A DNA stretch of 64,000 nt, taken from positions 1,517,501 to 1,581,500 of the forward strand of contig CANXME010002538.1 in the NCBI GenBank assembly GCA_948144175.1, written 5' to 3'. Shown piece by piece: positions 1 to 9,100 of the stretch (the first letter of the stretch is position 1; each line of letters begins with the position of its first letter). Made by a program: the position numbers and the translations under genes. The DNA is from Closterium sp. NIES-65 (Eukaryota > Streptophyta > Zygnematophyceae > Desmidiales > Closteriaceae). A model generated the notes under the pieces. The model saw nothing but the letters and a program-made list of their open reading frames with translations, was not told the origin of the DNA and did no database searches.

Positions 1-49
1 ACACTACAACTGCAAACAATTATATAAAATATGTAAACATATTTTGACA
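1..49 (-). repeat. Partial LTR cut by the window edge
   Basis: The first 49 bases resemble the end of the T1 LTRs (compare 1324-1372): both run through an actacaac-type stretch and an AT-rich centre and finish in a TGACA or CGACA end. On the minus strand the Helitron reading frame runs up to this point and then enters TGTCAAAA, a typical LTR start. A second, diverged relative of T1 was therefore probably inserted in the Helitron just outside the window. Its other end and target duplication are not visible. Confidence 0.5.
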
Positions 50-1105
50 CATCTCTCGGAACAGTGCATTCTTTCGTTCGACGTAGTATCTTGCACATAC
101 GACCGGGTATGTAAGTACGAGTAATGCTATGGTTTCGAAGTCCTAAGGAGGCTTTATGTTGGTGTTTGATTGGTTAGCAAGATTCCCCGTGTCTATGTTG
201 TGCTCTAGCAAAATCGCGTGCATCTCTGTCCATCTTGTATCTGCCATAGAGATTGTCAAAAAGAAAGTTGGCGGACCTAATTGCCGAATCATTGCGAATA
301 GATCACGCCTGCAATCTTCGTAAGAAAGTAGTGCGGCTATACTCGAAGGCCTTTAAACTCGTTGAACAATGCATCCTTTTTTTGTAACAATCGTGGTACG
401 TCATTGTCCATAATATCTTTTGCCGAATACCGACTAACGTGCTCCATCATCTCTCGTCGCACGCGAGTACCAATTACGCTGTCCATTTGAAGCAATTCCA
501 ACTTAAACATTTTAAAGATGTTTTGTGGGCACGAAGAGAAACGCGCATCTTTGTTAAGTAGCTCCCACTTTGCAACTTCGCGGTAGCTTAACGATGACGT
601 GTCAACGCCGGTCAAGCGAGCTTCACCGCAAAATAAAGTCGGAAATGCCAATTCCTTGACGTGTTTGTCCATAAGGATGGGCATTGGTCTTGATCCTTTG
701 CCTGGTGCCATCTCCACGACGAATTGCTCCAAGTTTTGGAATGAAGGCTCATTACAAAGAATCGTATCCGAAACGCCGACATTAAGGTCAGTTTCGTCGA
801 TATCTAACTCAACTTCCTCGTCAGACAAATCAGCGTCCTCTTCAGAAGCTTCTGCATCATCTGTGTCTTGATTGTGTGATAAGAACTCATAATGAAGTTA
901 TTGATCAATAAGCTCTTGTCGCAATTCAGACATCCTTTCGTTATCGAATGTGATTCGATGTTCTTTGAAAAGATCTTTCTTTTCAAGAAACGAAAGGGCG
1001 CACAAAATCTTGGCTGGCCTGACATTGTCTTCAAATACGTTATGTGTGTTACGCAATTTGCGTTTGAAACGAACGCGCACTGAGTGCACTTCCTGTAGTA
1101 ATCTA
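50..1105 (-). other. Helitron-like N domain remnant
   Basis: Left of T1 the frame resumes with a basic RVRFKRKLRNTHNVFED stretch, meets a TAA at 898-900, continues through an acidic spacer into LAFPTLFCGEAR ... YREVAKWELLNKDARF ... IFKMFKLELLQM, shifts frame near 337, and then gives DLFAMIRQLGPPTFF and ADTRWTEMHAIL. A further TAG follows near 150. These motifs are diagnostic of Helitron replication proteins. Confidence 0.8.
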
Positions 1106-1110
1106 GGTAA

Positions 1111-1372
1111 TGTCGAGAGTCTAAGTAATTTAAGAGTAGAAACATGGGGCCTAGGCTTAGTAGCCTAGGCCCTAACTTAGTATCGAGTGGGTTTTCACCT
1201 AGGGTGAGAGTCGAGTGAGTTGAGAGAGAAATTGTGAAAAGGTGTGTTTCACTATAGGTTCAGGGGTACATATAGCATAGAAACACAATAAGGTGCACCA
1301 CCAACAAAAGTTTACATAACTACACTAACTACAACTACAAGCAATTATAAAACATGACAAAGTATTTCGACA
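1111..1372 (-). repeat. T1 LTR, 3' copy in element sense
   Basis: 262 bp, TG...CA ends on either strand (TGTCGAGAG to TTTCGACA on the plus strand). It holds a palindromic stretch (ggcctaggcttagtagcctaggcc) near its left end. No difference from the copy at 2102-2363 was seen. Confidence 0.95.
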
Positions 1373-1804
1373 TGCCCCCATAATGCTTGTAGGTAGGTGT
1401 GTAGTTATAGCAACAGCAGGTACCCCTACCATCTCCTCACCCTCCTCCTTCCCCTCCCCCACACTGCTGCAGAAGCAGCAGAGAAAGGGGGAAGAGAGGA
1501 GAGGTGGAGGGACGGCTGCTTGTTGCCTCACACCCGCCACCCCGGTACCACTCCCCCTCTTCACCCACATCCTCACACCCTCCTCCCCCAGCGGCAGCTG
1601 CAGCGGTGGGACTGAAAGAAGGAGGAGGGAAAGGGAGAGAGTTGACCCCACGCTCCAACACCCTCCACCCCCATACCCTCCTCCCCACGGCTGCAGGGAG
1701 ACAAGAGAAAGGGGGGGGTGGGAAGGAAGAAAGCCGCAGAGCGGCGAAGAGGCGTCGGTGCAGATGGGTCAGGGGCGGCAGCAGGGAGTGCAGGGGCGGA
1801 AAGG

Positions 1805-2034
1805 CCCGTCGCGGGCCAGTGCCACGGGGCGCACGACGGGTAGAATAAAAGGGCCCGATCGTGTGCCTCGGGGCACACGACGAGCAGGGCACCATCGTGT
1901 GCCACGGGGCGCACGATGGGCAGTAGAAGGGCACCGTCGCGTGCCACGGGGCGCGCGACGGGCAGGGGGAGTCACACGCCCGTGGGCGGGACAAGGTAAA
2001 AAATAAAAACCGTCACGCGCCCTAGGCGCGCGAC
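1805..2034 (-). other. Tandem tetraloop hairpins in the T1 leader
   Basis: Five GC-rich inverted repeats lie in a row: 1805-1840, 1859-1880, 1892-1919, 1934-1961 and about 2012-2034. Three are near-perfect 9-12 bp stems capped by TCGG or ACGG (plus strand) with an invariant GCC/GGC next to the loop. Their outer stems differ in sequence but stay paired, for example CCATCGTG with CACGATGG and CCGTCGCG with CGCGACGG. In element sense they lie downstream of the primer site. The same pattern recurs at 23926-24026. Confidence 0.75.
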
Positions 2035-2101
2035 CGTAAAATCTTAGCAGCGGAAGTAAAGCGGGCCCACAGGCCAGGACGAACACTAAGCTCCGATAAC
2101 A

Positions 2102-2363
2102 TGTCGAGAGTCTAAGTAATTTAAGAGTAGAAACATGGGGCCTAGGCTTAGTAGCCTAGGCCCTAACTTAGTATCGAGTGGGTTTTCACCTAGGGTGAGA
2201 GTCGAGTGAGTTGAGAGAGAAATTGTGAAAAGGTGTGTTTCACTATAGGTTCAGGGGTACATATAGCATAGAAACACAATAAGGTGCACCACCAACAAAA
2301 GTTTACATAACTACACTAACTACAACTACAAGCAATTATAAAACATGACAAAGTATTTCGACA
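2102..2363 (-). repeat. T1 LTR, 5' copy in element sense
   Basis: 262 bp, matching 1111-1372 base for base by eye. On the minus strand it is followed by the primer-site-like sequence at about 2084-2101. Confidence 0.95.
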
Positions 2364-2368
2364 GGTAA

Positions 2369-2700
2369 TGCAGTCACCATATCAAGAAATTTAACACGAA
2401 CATTCACTATCCCACCCAGTATTTTGTATTGTTTTCCCACGTGGCCTTGTGTAATGCTTGAAAACACAACACGTGGTAAAATTAACCGCTCTTCCAACAT
2501 TGGCAATCCAGTTAGTGCTTCATTACGCTGCGGTAACAAAGAAACAGCCATTCGAGAGAGAATGGGGGCTCTTTGATTCGTAATCTCCTTTTTACAACTG
2601 TTATAGACGTTTTTCAATTCGGAAAAGTTGATACTTTCCAATTTGAATAATTGACATCTGAACATTAACTTGTCGCAATTGTCGCATGCGAAGGTTGGAC
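2369..2700 (-). other. DUF6570-like region
   Basis: A CDNCDKLMFRCQ zinc-like pair is followed by a Leu-rich spacer and then LTGLPMLEERLILPRVVF and QYKILGGIVNV. The LxxxEERLIxxR ... GxxVNV pattern is the hallmark of the DUF6570 region that precedes the Helitron-like N domain in many Helitron proteins. The frame runs into the T1 insertion at 2363. Confidence 0.75.
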
Positions 2701-2854
2701 CTTCTTTAGAAGCTTCCTCAAATCGCTCTGTAGCTTGCTTCACATTTTTGGAACGCATGTCTTCTTCATTGAACCGTTCTTCGACATCGGCAAATATTGC
2801 ATCCAAATCATCCATGCGAATGAACTCGTCGTCGTTGTAAAAGTCGTTCACATC

Positions 2855-3022
2855 AAATGATAGGCTTCTTCTACATTCAGGGCCAAATATTAAATACATG
2901 AAATATTGTCTTGCACGTGCTGCAGACTCTTCAGAGTCCCATTCTTCGTATATGTAACTTTGGCCGCGCACCATCATTTGAAATCCATACTTTTCATGCC
3001 CTTTGTACATGCCAGTATATGT
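2855..3022 (-). other. Second AP2-like domain
   Basis: This is the better of the two: YTGMYKG at the start (compare Y-R-G-V), a middle strand GFQMMVRGQSYIYEEW, then DSEESAARARQYFMYLIFG, which closely follows the AP2/ERF helix pattern (F-D-T-E-E-E-A-A-R-A-Y-D-x-A-A-x-x-x-x-G). AP2 domains bind DNA and are thought to have spread with mobile elements. Here it would serve element binding rather than host transcription; that role is inference. Confidence 0.6.
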
Positions 3023-3127
3023 CTTCTTCATTGAAGTCCTAAAGATTGAATAAAAAAATGGAATGCGAGAAAGTTTTCCATTGTCAATGAAATACCGACG
3101 ATCAAATGGAAGTTTTTCCTTCGTCTT

Positions 3128-3283
3128 TTATCCTCGATACTTCAAAACAGCATATTGACGTGCCCATGCGGCATGACGATCTGTAGCAAACCCTCGTACA
3201 CGTATCTTCTCTTTATTCGCCATCAATCTAACTGTAAAACGACATCCTTCTTCAATGATGCATACAAGATCTGCACTTTTTGG
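3128..3283 (-). other. First AP2-like domain
   Basis: The last 50 or so codons of this open stretch have the AP2 layout: a basic beta-sheet part (RFTVRLMANKEKIRVRGF) followed by an amphipathic helix (ATDRHAAWARQYAVLKYRG) that matches the AP2 pattern F-x-T-x-E-x-AA-x-A-Y ... RG. The first strand is poorly conserved. An in-frame TAA at 3128 follows, and the same frame then runs into the second AP2-like domain. Confidence 0.5.
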
Positions 3284-3508
3284 TGCAATGTTAGGAATCG
3301 AAAAATGAATATCTCCATTATCACCAATCTTCCCATCGAAAATGTTCAGTTGTGTCACCTCTTCAAGAACGCCGTCATCAAAACTAGATCGCACATTCTG
3401 GGTACTAACGCCTGACGTTGTATCAAACTGATTATATGCAGATGGCAAATCCACGTTTTGTGGAATGTAATTTTTTTTTTCATCCGAGTCAGGTTCAACA
3501 TCCTGCAC

Positions 3509-3952
3509 GACCTTAGATGATAGTTCATAAAACGCAGATGGCGTTACAACATTCTGCTCAGTGGAAAGATTGATGATATCGGTCACATCGGTCTCAATTG
3601 GTGCACTTGATTCAAGAGGAAATTAGGTGCCCCAAATTTCACCTTTATCACACTTCGACCTTAGATGATAGTTCATAAAACGCAGATGGCGTTACAACAT
3701 TCTGCTCAGTGGAAAGATTGATGATATCGGTCACATCGGTCTCAATTGGTGCACTTGATTCAAGAGGAAATTAGGTGCCCCAAATTTCACCTTTATCACA
3801 CTCCGACCTTAGATGATAGTTCATAAAACGCAGATGGCGTTACAACATTCTGCTCAGTGGAAAGATTGATGATATCGGTCACATCGGTCTCAATTGGTGC
3901 ACTTGATTCAAGAGGAAATGAGGTGCCCCAAATTTCACCTTTATCACACTCT
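3509..3952. repeat. 148-bp tandem repeat, three copies
   Basis: Copies start at 3509, 3657 and 3805, with an exact period of 148. They cover the Helitron segment between the OTU and first AP2-like domains. Because 148 is not a multiple of three, each extra copy shifts the frame. Copies 1 and 2 share the variant gaaattagg where copy 3 has gaaatgagg. Confidence 0.95.
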
Positions 3953-3959
3953 TCAAGAA

Positions 3960-4437
3960 GACTGTAATGGTTACTAGATAACCAAAGATAAACCTGATTA
4001 TCATTTCTAAGAAATTTGATACCTTCGCATTGCACCCATTTGGGAGGATCAAACCAAATGATCACGGTAATGTTCATCAGCTCGCAAAATGTTTTGATTT
4101 GGCAAGCCGAACCCTAGACCGAAGGGTGTTGGATATAATCAATATATCGTTCCGCCGATTCTAGTGGTACGTCGTGACACAACGCAACATGTTTTTACAT
4201 TCTGACCAATTCGCACGTAACATACTCAACAATGTTCTCTTTCAATGGTTGCCAAAACTCGCCGTTCTTAACCACTGCGAGCGACAAACATCTATATAAA
4301 CAAGCCCCATCTCCAATTACAGTCTTTCTACAAAACACAAACCTTTTTTTTAATGCACCATCCATAGAAGCCCCCGTGAGAAGCTCCATCTCCAATCTCA
4401 ACGAAGTGCACACGTAAAACTCTCCAGGCCGATCCAA
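3960..4437 (-). other. OTU-like protease domain of the Helitron protein
   Basis: The frame contains GDGACLYRCLS, matching the OTU catalytic-cysteine motif (GDGxCLFR), and about 95 codons later SSNHYSLLEE, matching the catalytic His motif (NHY). Between them lie KENIVEYV and QIKTFCELMNITVIIW, typical of the OTU core. Two in-frame stops (about 4195 and 4114-4116) inactivate it; the second sits where OTU proteins usually have Trp, a one-base TGG to TAG change. OTU domains are known in some Helitron and other transposon proteins; their role there is unclear. Confidence 0.75.
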
Positions 4438-5811
4438 CTACGAACATTGAAAGAAACAAACACAAATAGTTGCATGATTACCAAGTGATATGAATTTCTT
4501 CAAAAATATCAGATCAGTAATACATTTGATAAGCATTATACAAGGAAGGTAGAAAAAACACAATCTCAAACAAATGTCATGAGTAGTATCTACTGTGCAA
4601 ATTTATATACACTATAACATGATTTTTTACCAATAGTCTACTTCAACACCCGCCACCTCACCCCATCTTAAACCAATTGAGGTATCTAAATCCACTTGAA
4701 TCTACCCACATCCACCTGAGTAAAACTGACAGCGTCAATGCAGCGCGCGTTTCTCTCCCACCTCCAGCCGCCTAATTCAACACCCTTCACATTGTATAAA
4801 AGATCAAACACGTACGTATGACATTTGTTTAATTGGGACAATATGAATTGCAAGGGAAAACATCAACCACATAAGAAGGAAAAAGAAAAGCAAAGAAGAT
4901 GGGGTGATCCTATGACAATTCAACAACTCAAAATGCCATTCTATATGTAATGTAAAACAAGAGAAGCATGGCATAAACATTGAGTTATTTGAAATAGAAA
5001 TAATAAACAGAAGTTAATACAATACAGAATAGCAGCTTTGAAATAACTCAAGAGTTAGACCTTCAGATGATGAAAATCAGAGACCAGCCTTCACAAAAGA
5101 CAATATTAGAAGCCTGTAGCTGTCGTCCTAACAAACAACATGCAACAAAAAACCAGCAAATAGAAATACACCAACACATTCAACAAAGTAGAAATTAAGA
5201 AAAATGCTTGCATAGCTACATTGGCGAACATCATGCATATTATCATGAAGAACAGAGAACTAAAGAAACGTAGCAGAGGATTAAATTATGTCGTACAATT
5301 TGAAGATCAAAGAACGATAACCATGTTCTTCAAACAATCATGTTACCTCTATAGCTTCTAAGGAGAAACTTCAACTACAGAAGAGAAGAATCCAAGAGCC
5401 TAAACAAAAACAGAGAGACAAGAAAAAATGTAGAGAATATGGAGCAATACTATGAACATAGATCTAATGTTGACAGCAATGATTCAAAAGAACATTCTCT
5501 ATGTTAGGTAAAATTATACAAGCATGGCACAACAAGATATGCGTTATTTGAAACAAAAATAACGAACACATGTTAAGACAATAAGTGAAAACACAAGGGA
5601 TTGTACATTCAGATGATCAGAATCAAAGATCCGCCTCCACGTAAGACAATAGTGGGTGCTTGTGGTTGTAGTCCCAAGAGCAACAAGAAATGGAAAATAA
5701 GCAAACGGAAAATAAACAACAGATACAACTAAGTAGAAAATAAGAGACATGAAGGGGGAAAGTTAAGAAGCAAGAGTTAAAATTAACGCAAAGAGAGAGA
5801 ACATAACTTGA
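4438..5811. other. AT-rich stretch without a gene; ancient ~556-bp duplication
   Basis: No convincing reading frame is present. Two diverged blocks look related: agcatggca followed by a TTATTTGAAA stretch at about 4965 and again at 5521, then CTTCAGATGAT (about 5061) matching TTCAGATGAT (about 5610), and similar following sequence. The offset is near 550 bp. The stretch may be the 5' part of the Helitron or older intergenic DNA. Confidence 0.5.
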
Positions 5812-5942
5812 TGTGAAGAAGTGAACGCGAATGAATGAACTATGAATGAAGTGGGTACAAGTACTAACCCTAATTGGGTTGTACCCCCTATGGGATACCC
5901 CACTATAACCTACACAAAAGCATAAGCTATAATGTTCTGACA
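5812..5942 (-). repeat. C1 3' LTR
   Basis: 131 bp, TGTCAGAACATT to CTTCTTCACA on the minus strand. It carries the family inverted repeat GGGGGTACA...TTGTACCC. It is of the same subfamily as the LTRs at 49183-49313 and 63427-63559. Confidence 0.88.
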
Positions 5943-6154
5943 CACCCCCATAGGCAAAGGGGGGAAGAACAAGGGGTCACAAGACCAGTCAACCAAAGCA
6001 AAGCAAAGCAAGCTCAGGGTGGATCACAACATCACCACACAGTCTGAGCACAAGGTCAAGGCCACAAGGCCAGTTCACATGCAGGAGGAGACATACATAT
6101 CTAAGTCTAAACAAGCAAGAGTAGGCATATATATATGCAAGAGTACAAGTAAGG

Positions 6155-9100
6155 TCAAGAGGTGAGCAAGTGAGGCAAGACTGGGACAAGTCCCAGCTGA
6201 GTACAGAAGCGCTGATGATCACAAGGCGGAAGTGCCTTGGTGAAAACATCAGCACTGTTGGCCTCAGAGGCCACGTACGCAAGTCGCAACTGACCACGCT
6301 GCTGCAGCTCACAAGCAAGAAAGTAGCGGAGAGCAATGTGCTTCGTTCTGTGCTCCAGGCGCTGCTCTCGACACAAGGCCAGCATGGCCTTGTTGTCTAC
6401 GTACAGAACTGGAGGAGAACGAGGCGGCTCTCCAAGGTCAAATAGCAGGTAGGTGAGCCAGCGAAGCTCCTGAGCAGCCATGGCCCCGGCGTAGATCTCA
6501 GCCTCACAACTGGAGCCGAGAACAGAAGACGAGCGAGTAGCCCGCCCCGAAACAGAGCCGGAACCAAGACTGAAGGTGTAACCCTGCGACGACCGCTGAG
6601 TAGCCTGGTCGTTAGCCCAAGAAGCGTCCGCGTGCCCAGTGAGGACCACTGGACTCCGCCCTCCAAGCACTAGCCCCATGCCCGACGTACTGCACAAGTA
6701 GCGCAACACCCTCTTCGCTGCAGCCATGTGCTCTGGTCGGTGTCTCCCAGGAGCAACATAGCGTGCCAAGATGCTAAGAGGGTATGCAAGGTCAGGTCGT
6801 GTGCAGGTCATCAGGTACATGAGGTAGCCAACAAACTCTGGGTACGGGCCACTCGACTCTACGGACTCATCCGAAGGCAGAGCTGAGAGCGAGTGGCGAG
6901 TAGACAGAGGAGTGGCCTGAGGCGAGGAGTACGTGAAGCCGAAGCGCTGAAGGACCTGCTGCACCATGTGTGACTGAGTCAAGGTAATGGTGCGGCGTGC
7001 TCTGTCCCGAGTGATCTGCAAGCCAAGGTAGCTGCGCAGTTCACCCAGGTCTGTGCACGTGTGTCTCTTCTACAGCTCAGACTTTATGTAGGCGAGTCCA
7101 GCAGTGTCCGCTATGGCAAAGACCAAGTCGTCAGCGTACACGAGGATGTAGAACGGCGGTAGAGAAGTGTCGGTGTGCAGAAACAACGACGGGTCAGCAG
7201 TAGAGGGAGCAAACCCAAGAGCCGCAAGCGTAGTCCTCAGTGTGTCGTGCCACTCACGCGGTGCCTGGCGGAGACCGTAGACTGGCCGTCGGAGGCTCCA
7301 CTGGGTGCCAGGAGGGAAAGTTCCAGTGAAGCCAGGTGGACGACACAGCCAGATCTCCTCGTTCAGGCTACCCTGCAAGAAAGCAGTGCTGAAGTCAAGA
7401 GAGTGGAGCTCGTAGTCGCGCTGAGCGGCTATGTGCAGCAGCACCCGAAGAGTGGTCATCTTCGGGATGGGAGAGAAGGTCTGAAATTAGTCAACTTCCT
7501 GCCGCTGACTGAAGCCACGAGCCACGTACCGCACCTTGAAGACAGGTGGAGAGCCCGGTGGCCGCTTCACCCTGAAGATCCACATCCCACTGCAGATGTT
7601 CGCCCCAGGAGGGGGAACCGCGTCAACGTAGGTGCCTCTGGACTTCCAGGAAGCCATCTCTGCATCCATAGCTGCCTGCCACTGAGAGGAGTAGGGACCC
7701 TCTACGGCCTCCGCGTAAGAGCGCGGAGTCGGGATGTCTAGTGCATCCGGGTCTCCCTCAGGGGCAAGCAGTACAGACGCGAGATGAGGTGAAGCAGCAG
7801 TTAGACACTGAAACTCCTCCTGCCTGTCCTCAAGGAAGTCCGTGCCAAGAGCACACTCACCCCCGACGGACGGAGGACAGACAGACGAAGACTCAGCAAC
7901 AAGACTAGCAGCGTAGTCCCGACGAAAGCGAGCAGCAAAGTCGACGAGCTCAGCAACAAGAGCAGACGCAGCAGTGGACTCAAAAGAGGGGTCCGTGACG
8001 AAAGTAGCAAGGAGAGGCGTGACAGTAGGACTGGCAGCACGAAGGGAGTTCGACGCCGGGTCGGCAAGCGTAGGAAGAGAGGACTCAGGAGGAGAAGGCA
8101 AAGGGGCACGCAGAGGAGCAGTGGAGGGACGCAGAGACATCCGGTGCGTGCCATGGACAGGAGGAGGACGCTGACGCGAACCACGACCACTAGCGTGAGC
8201 AGTACGGACAGGCGACGCGGGATGAGACGCAGGGTCACGGCACTCAATAAGACCTCCAGTAGGACCAGTGTAAGGAGAGGGAGCAGGCAGTGGGGAGGCA
8301 GGCTCTAACTGTGACTGTGACAGGACAGGCGGTGGACACTCTACAGAAGGAGAAGGACCAAGAACCTGCTGCAGGAGCGGAACGAAGTACGGCCAAGGCC
8401 GCGCGGCGGCACCAGACACAGCAGGGACAGCACCAGCACCCTCAGCACCTCCGGCAGCACCAGCGCCAACAGCACCTCCAGTGGCAGGACCTCCAGCAGC
8501 ACCAGCAGCACCCGCAGCAAGACCACCACCAGGACGGACAGTAGTAGTCTCAGAACCAACACCCTCAGCAGCTCCAATTCCAGGCGGACCCGAAGGCCTA
8601 GCAACTCCGGGATCGCCGGCACCAGCACCCTCAGCGGCCGAAGAAGCGCCAGCTCCAGCAGTACGCCTCCAGCGGCGAGAAAACCACTCACGCAGCTCCT
8701 GTGGAGAGAGTGGCTCCCGCCGAGACGAAACACCCGGAGAACCTCCAGGCCCAGCACCACCAGACGCCACAAAGGGAGGTCCAGTGGCCGCAGGCTCCAC
8801 ACCTCCAGGCTCAGCAGCTCCAGACGCAGCACCCCCAGGCTCAGCACCCACGCGCGCAGCACCCCCAGTGTCAGCACCCCCAGGCTCAGCACCCCCAGGC
8901 TCAGAACCCCCAGAGGCAGCACCCACAGGCTCAGCACCCCCAGGCTCAGCACCCCCAGATTCAGCACCCCCAAAGTCAGCACCCCCAGGCTCACCACCCC
9001 CAGGCTCAGCACCCCCAGCAGTACCTGAGTCACCAGCAACCTCGACCGGCTCGAGTGCATCTACCTAGGACACACCTGAAGGGGCAGGACCCTGAGGGGG

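Larger units (their letters stand above)
1111..2363 (-). mobile_element. T1: young non-autonomous LTR element with hairpin-rich interior
   Basis: Two 262-bp LTRs, identical by eye, flank a 729-bp interior. The whole is bounded by a perfect 5-bp duplication, ggtaa (1106-1110 and 2364-2368). On the minus strand the LTR runs from TGTCGA to TCGACA, followed by a primer-site-like TGTTATCGGAGC and, before the second LTR, a polypurine tract TTATGGGGGCA. No gag, protease, integrase or RT motif is present, so it must borrow proteins in trans, like TRIM or SMART elements. The LTR ends and tract resemble Copia elements here, but the LTR body does not match them. It sits inside the Helitron gene and is the youngest datable insertion in the window. 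Confidence 0.92.
50..4437 (-). pseudogene. Helitron Rep-type protein with OTU and AP2-like domains, broken
   Basis: Read on the minus strand, one long frame can be followed from about 4437 to the left edge. Domain order is OTU-like cysteine protease, AP2-like domain, second AP2-like domain, a DUF6570-like region with CxxC, then the Helitron-like N domain with the diagnostic stretch DLFAMIRQLGPPTFF. Helitron Rep proteins nick and roll DNA during rolling-circle transposition; the HUH nuclease and helicase parts would lie beyond the left edge. The frame is dead: in-frame stops lie at 4195, 4114-4116, 3128, 898-900 and about 150, a frameshift near 337, and two extra copies of a 148-bp repeat shift the frame. 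T1 (1111-2363) interrupts it; dropping T1 and one target copy leaves the frame open across the site. No ATG is obvious at the right end. Identity as a Helitron is well supported; completeness is not. Confidence 0.8.

Noticed and set aside
1383-2006. Long overlapping open frames on both strands inside T1
   Set aside because: They arise from GC-rich low-complexity and hairpin sequence. They have no family motifs, overlap each other on opposite strands, and cross inverted repeats.
1111-2363. T1 as a retrozyme with hammerhead ribozymes
   Set aside because: The size fits, but the core motifs CTGATGA and GAAA with paired stems were not found in the LTR on either strand.
5544-5943. Minus-strand hydrophobic frames next to C1
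   Set aside because: They run through AT-rich DNA into the LTR and show no family motif.
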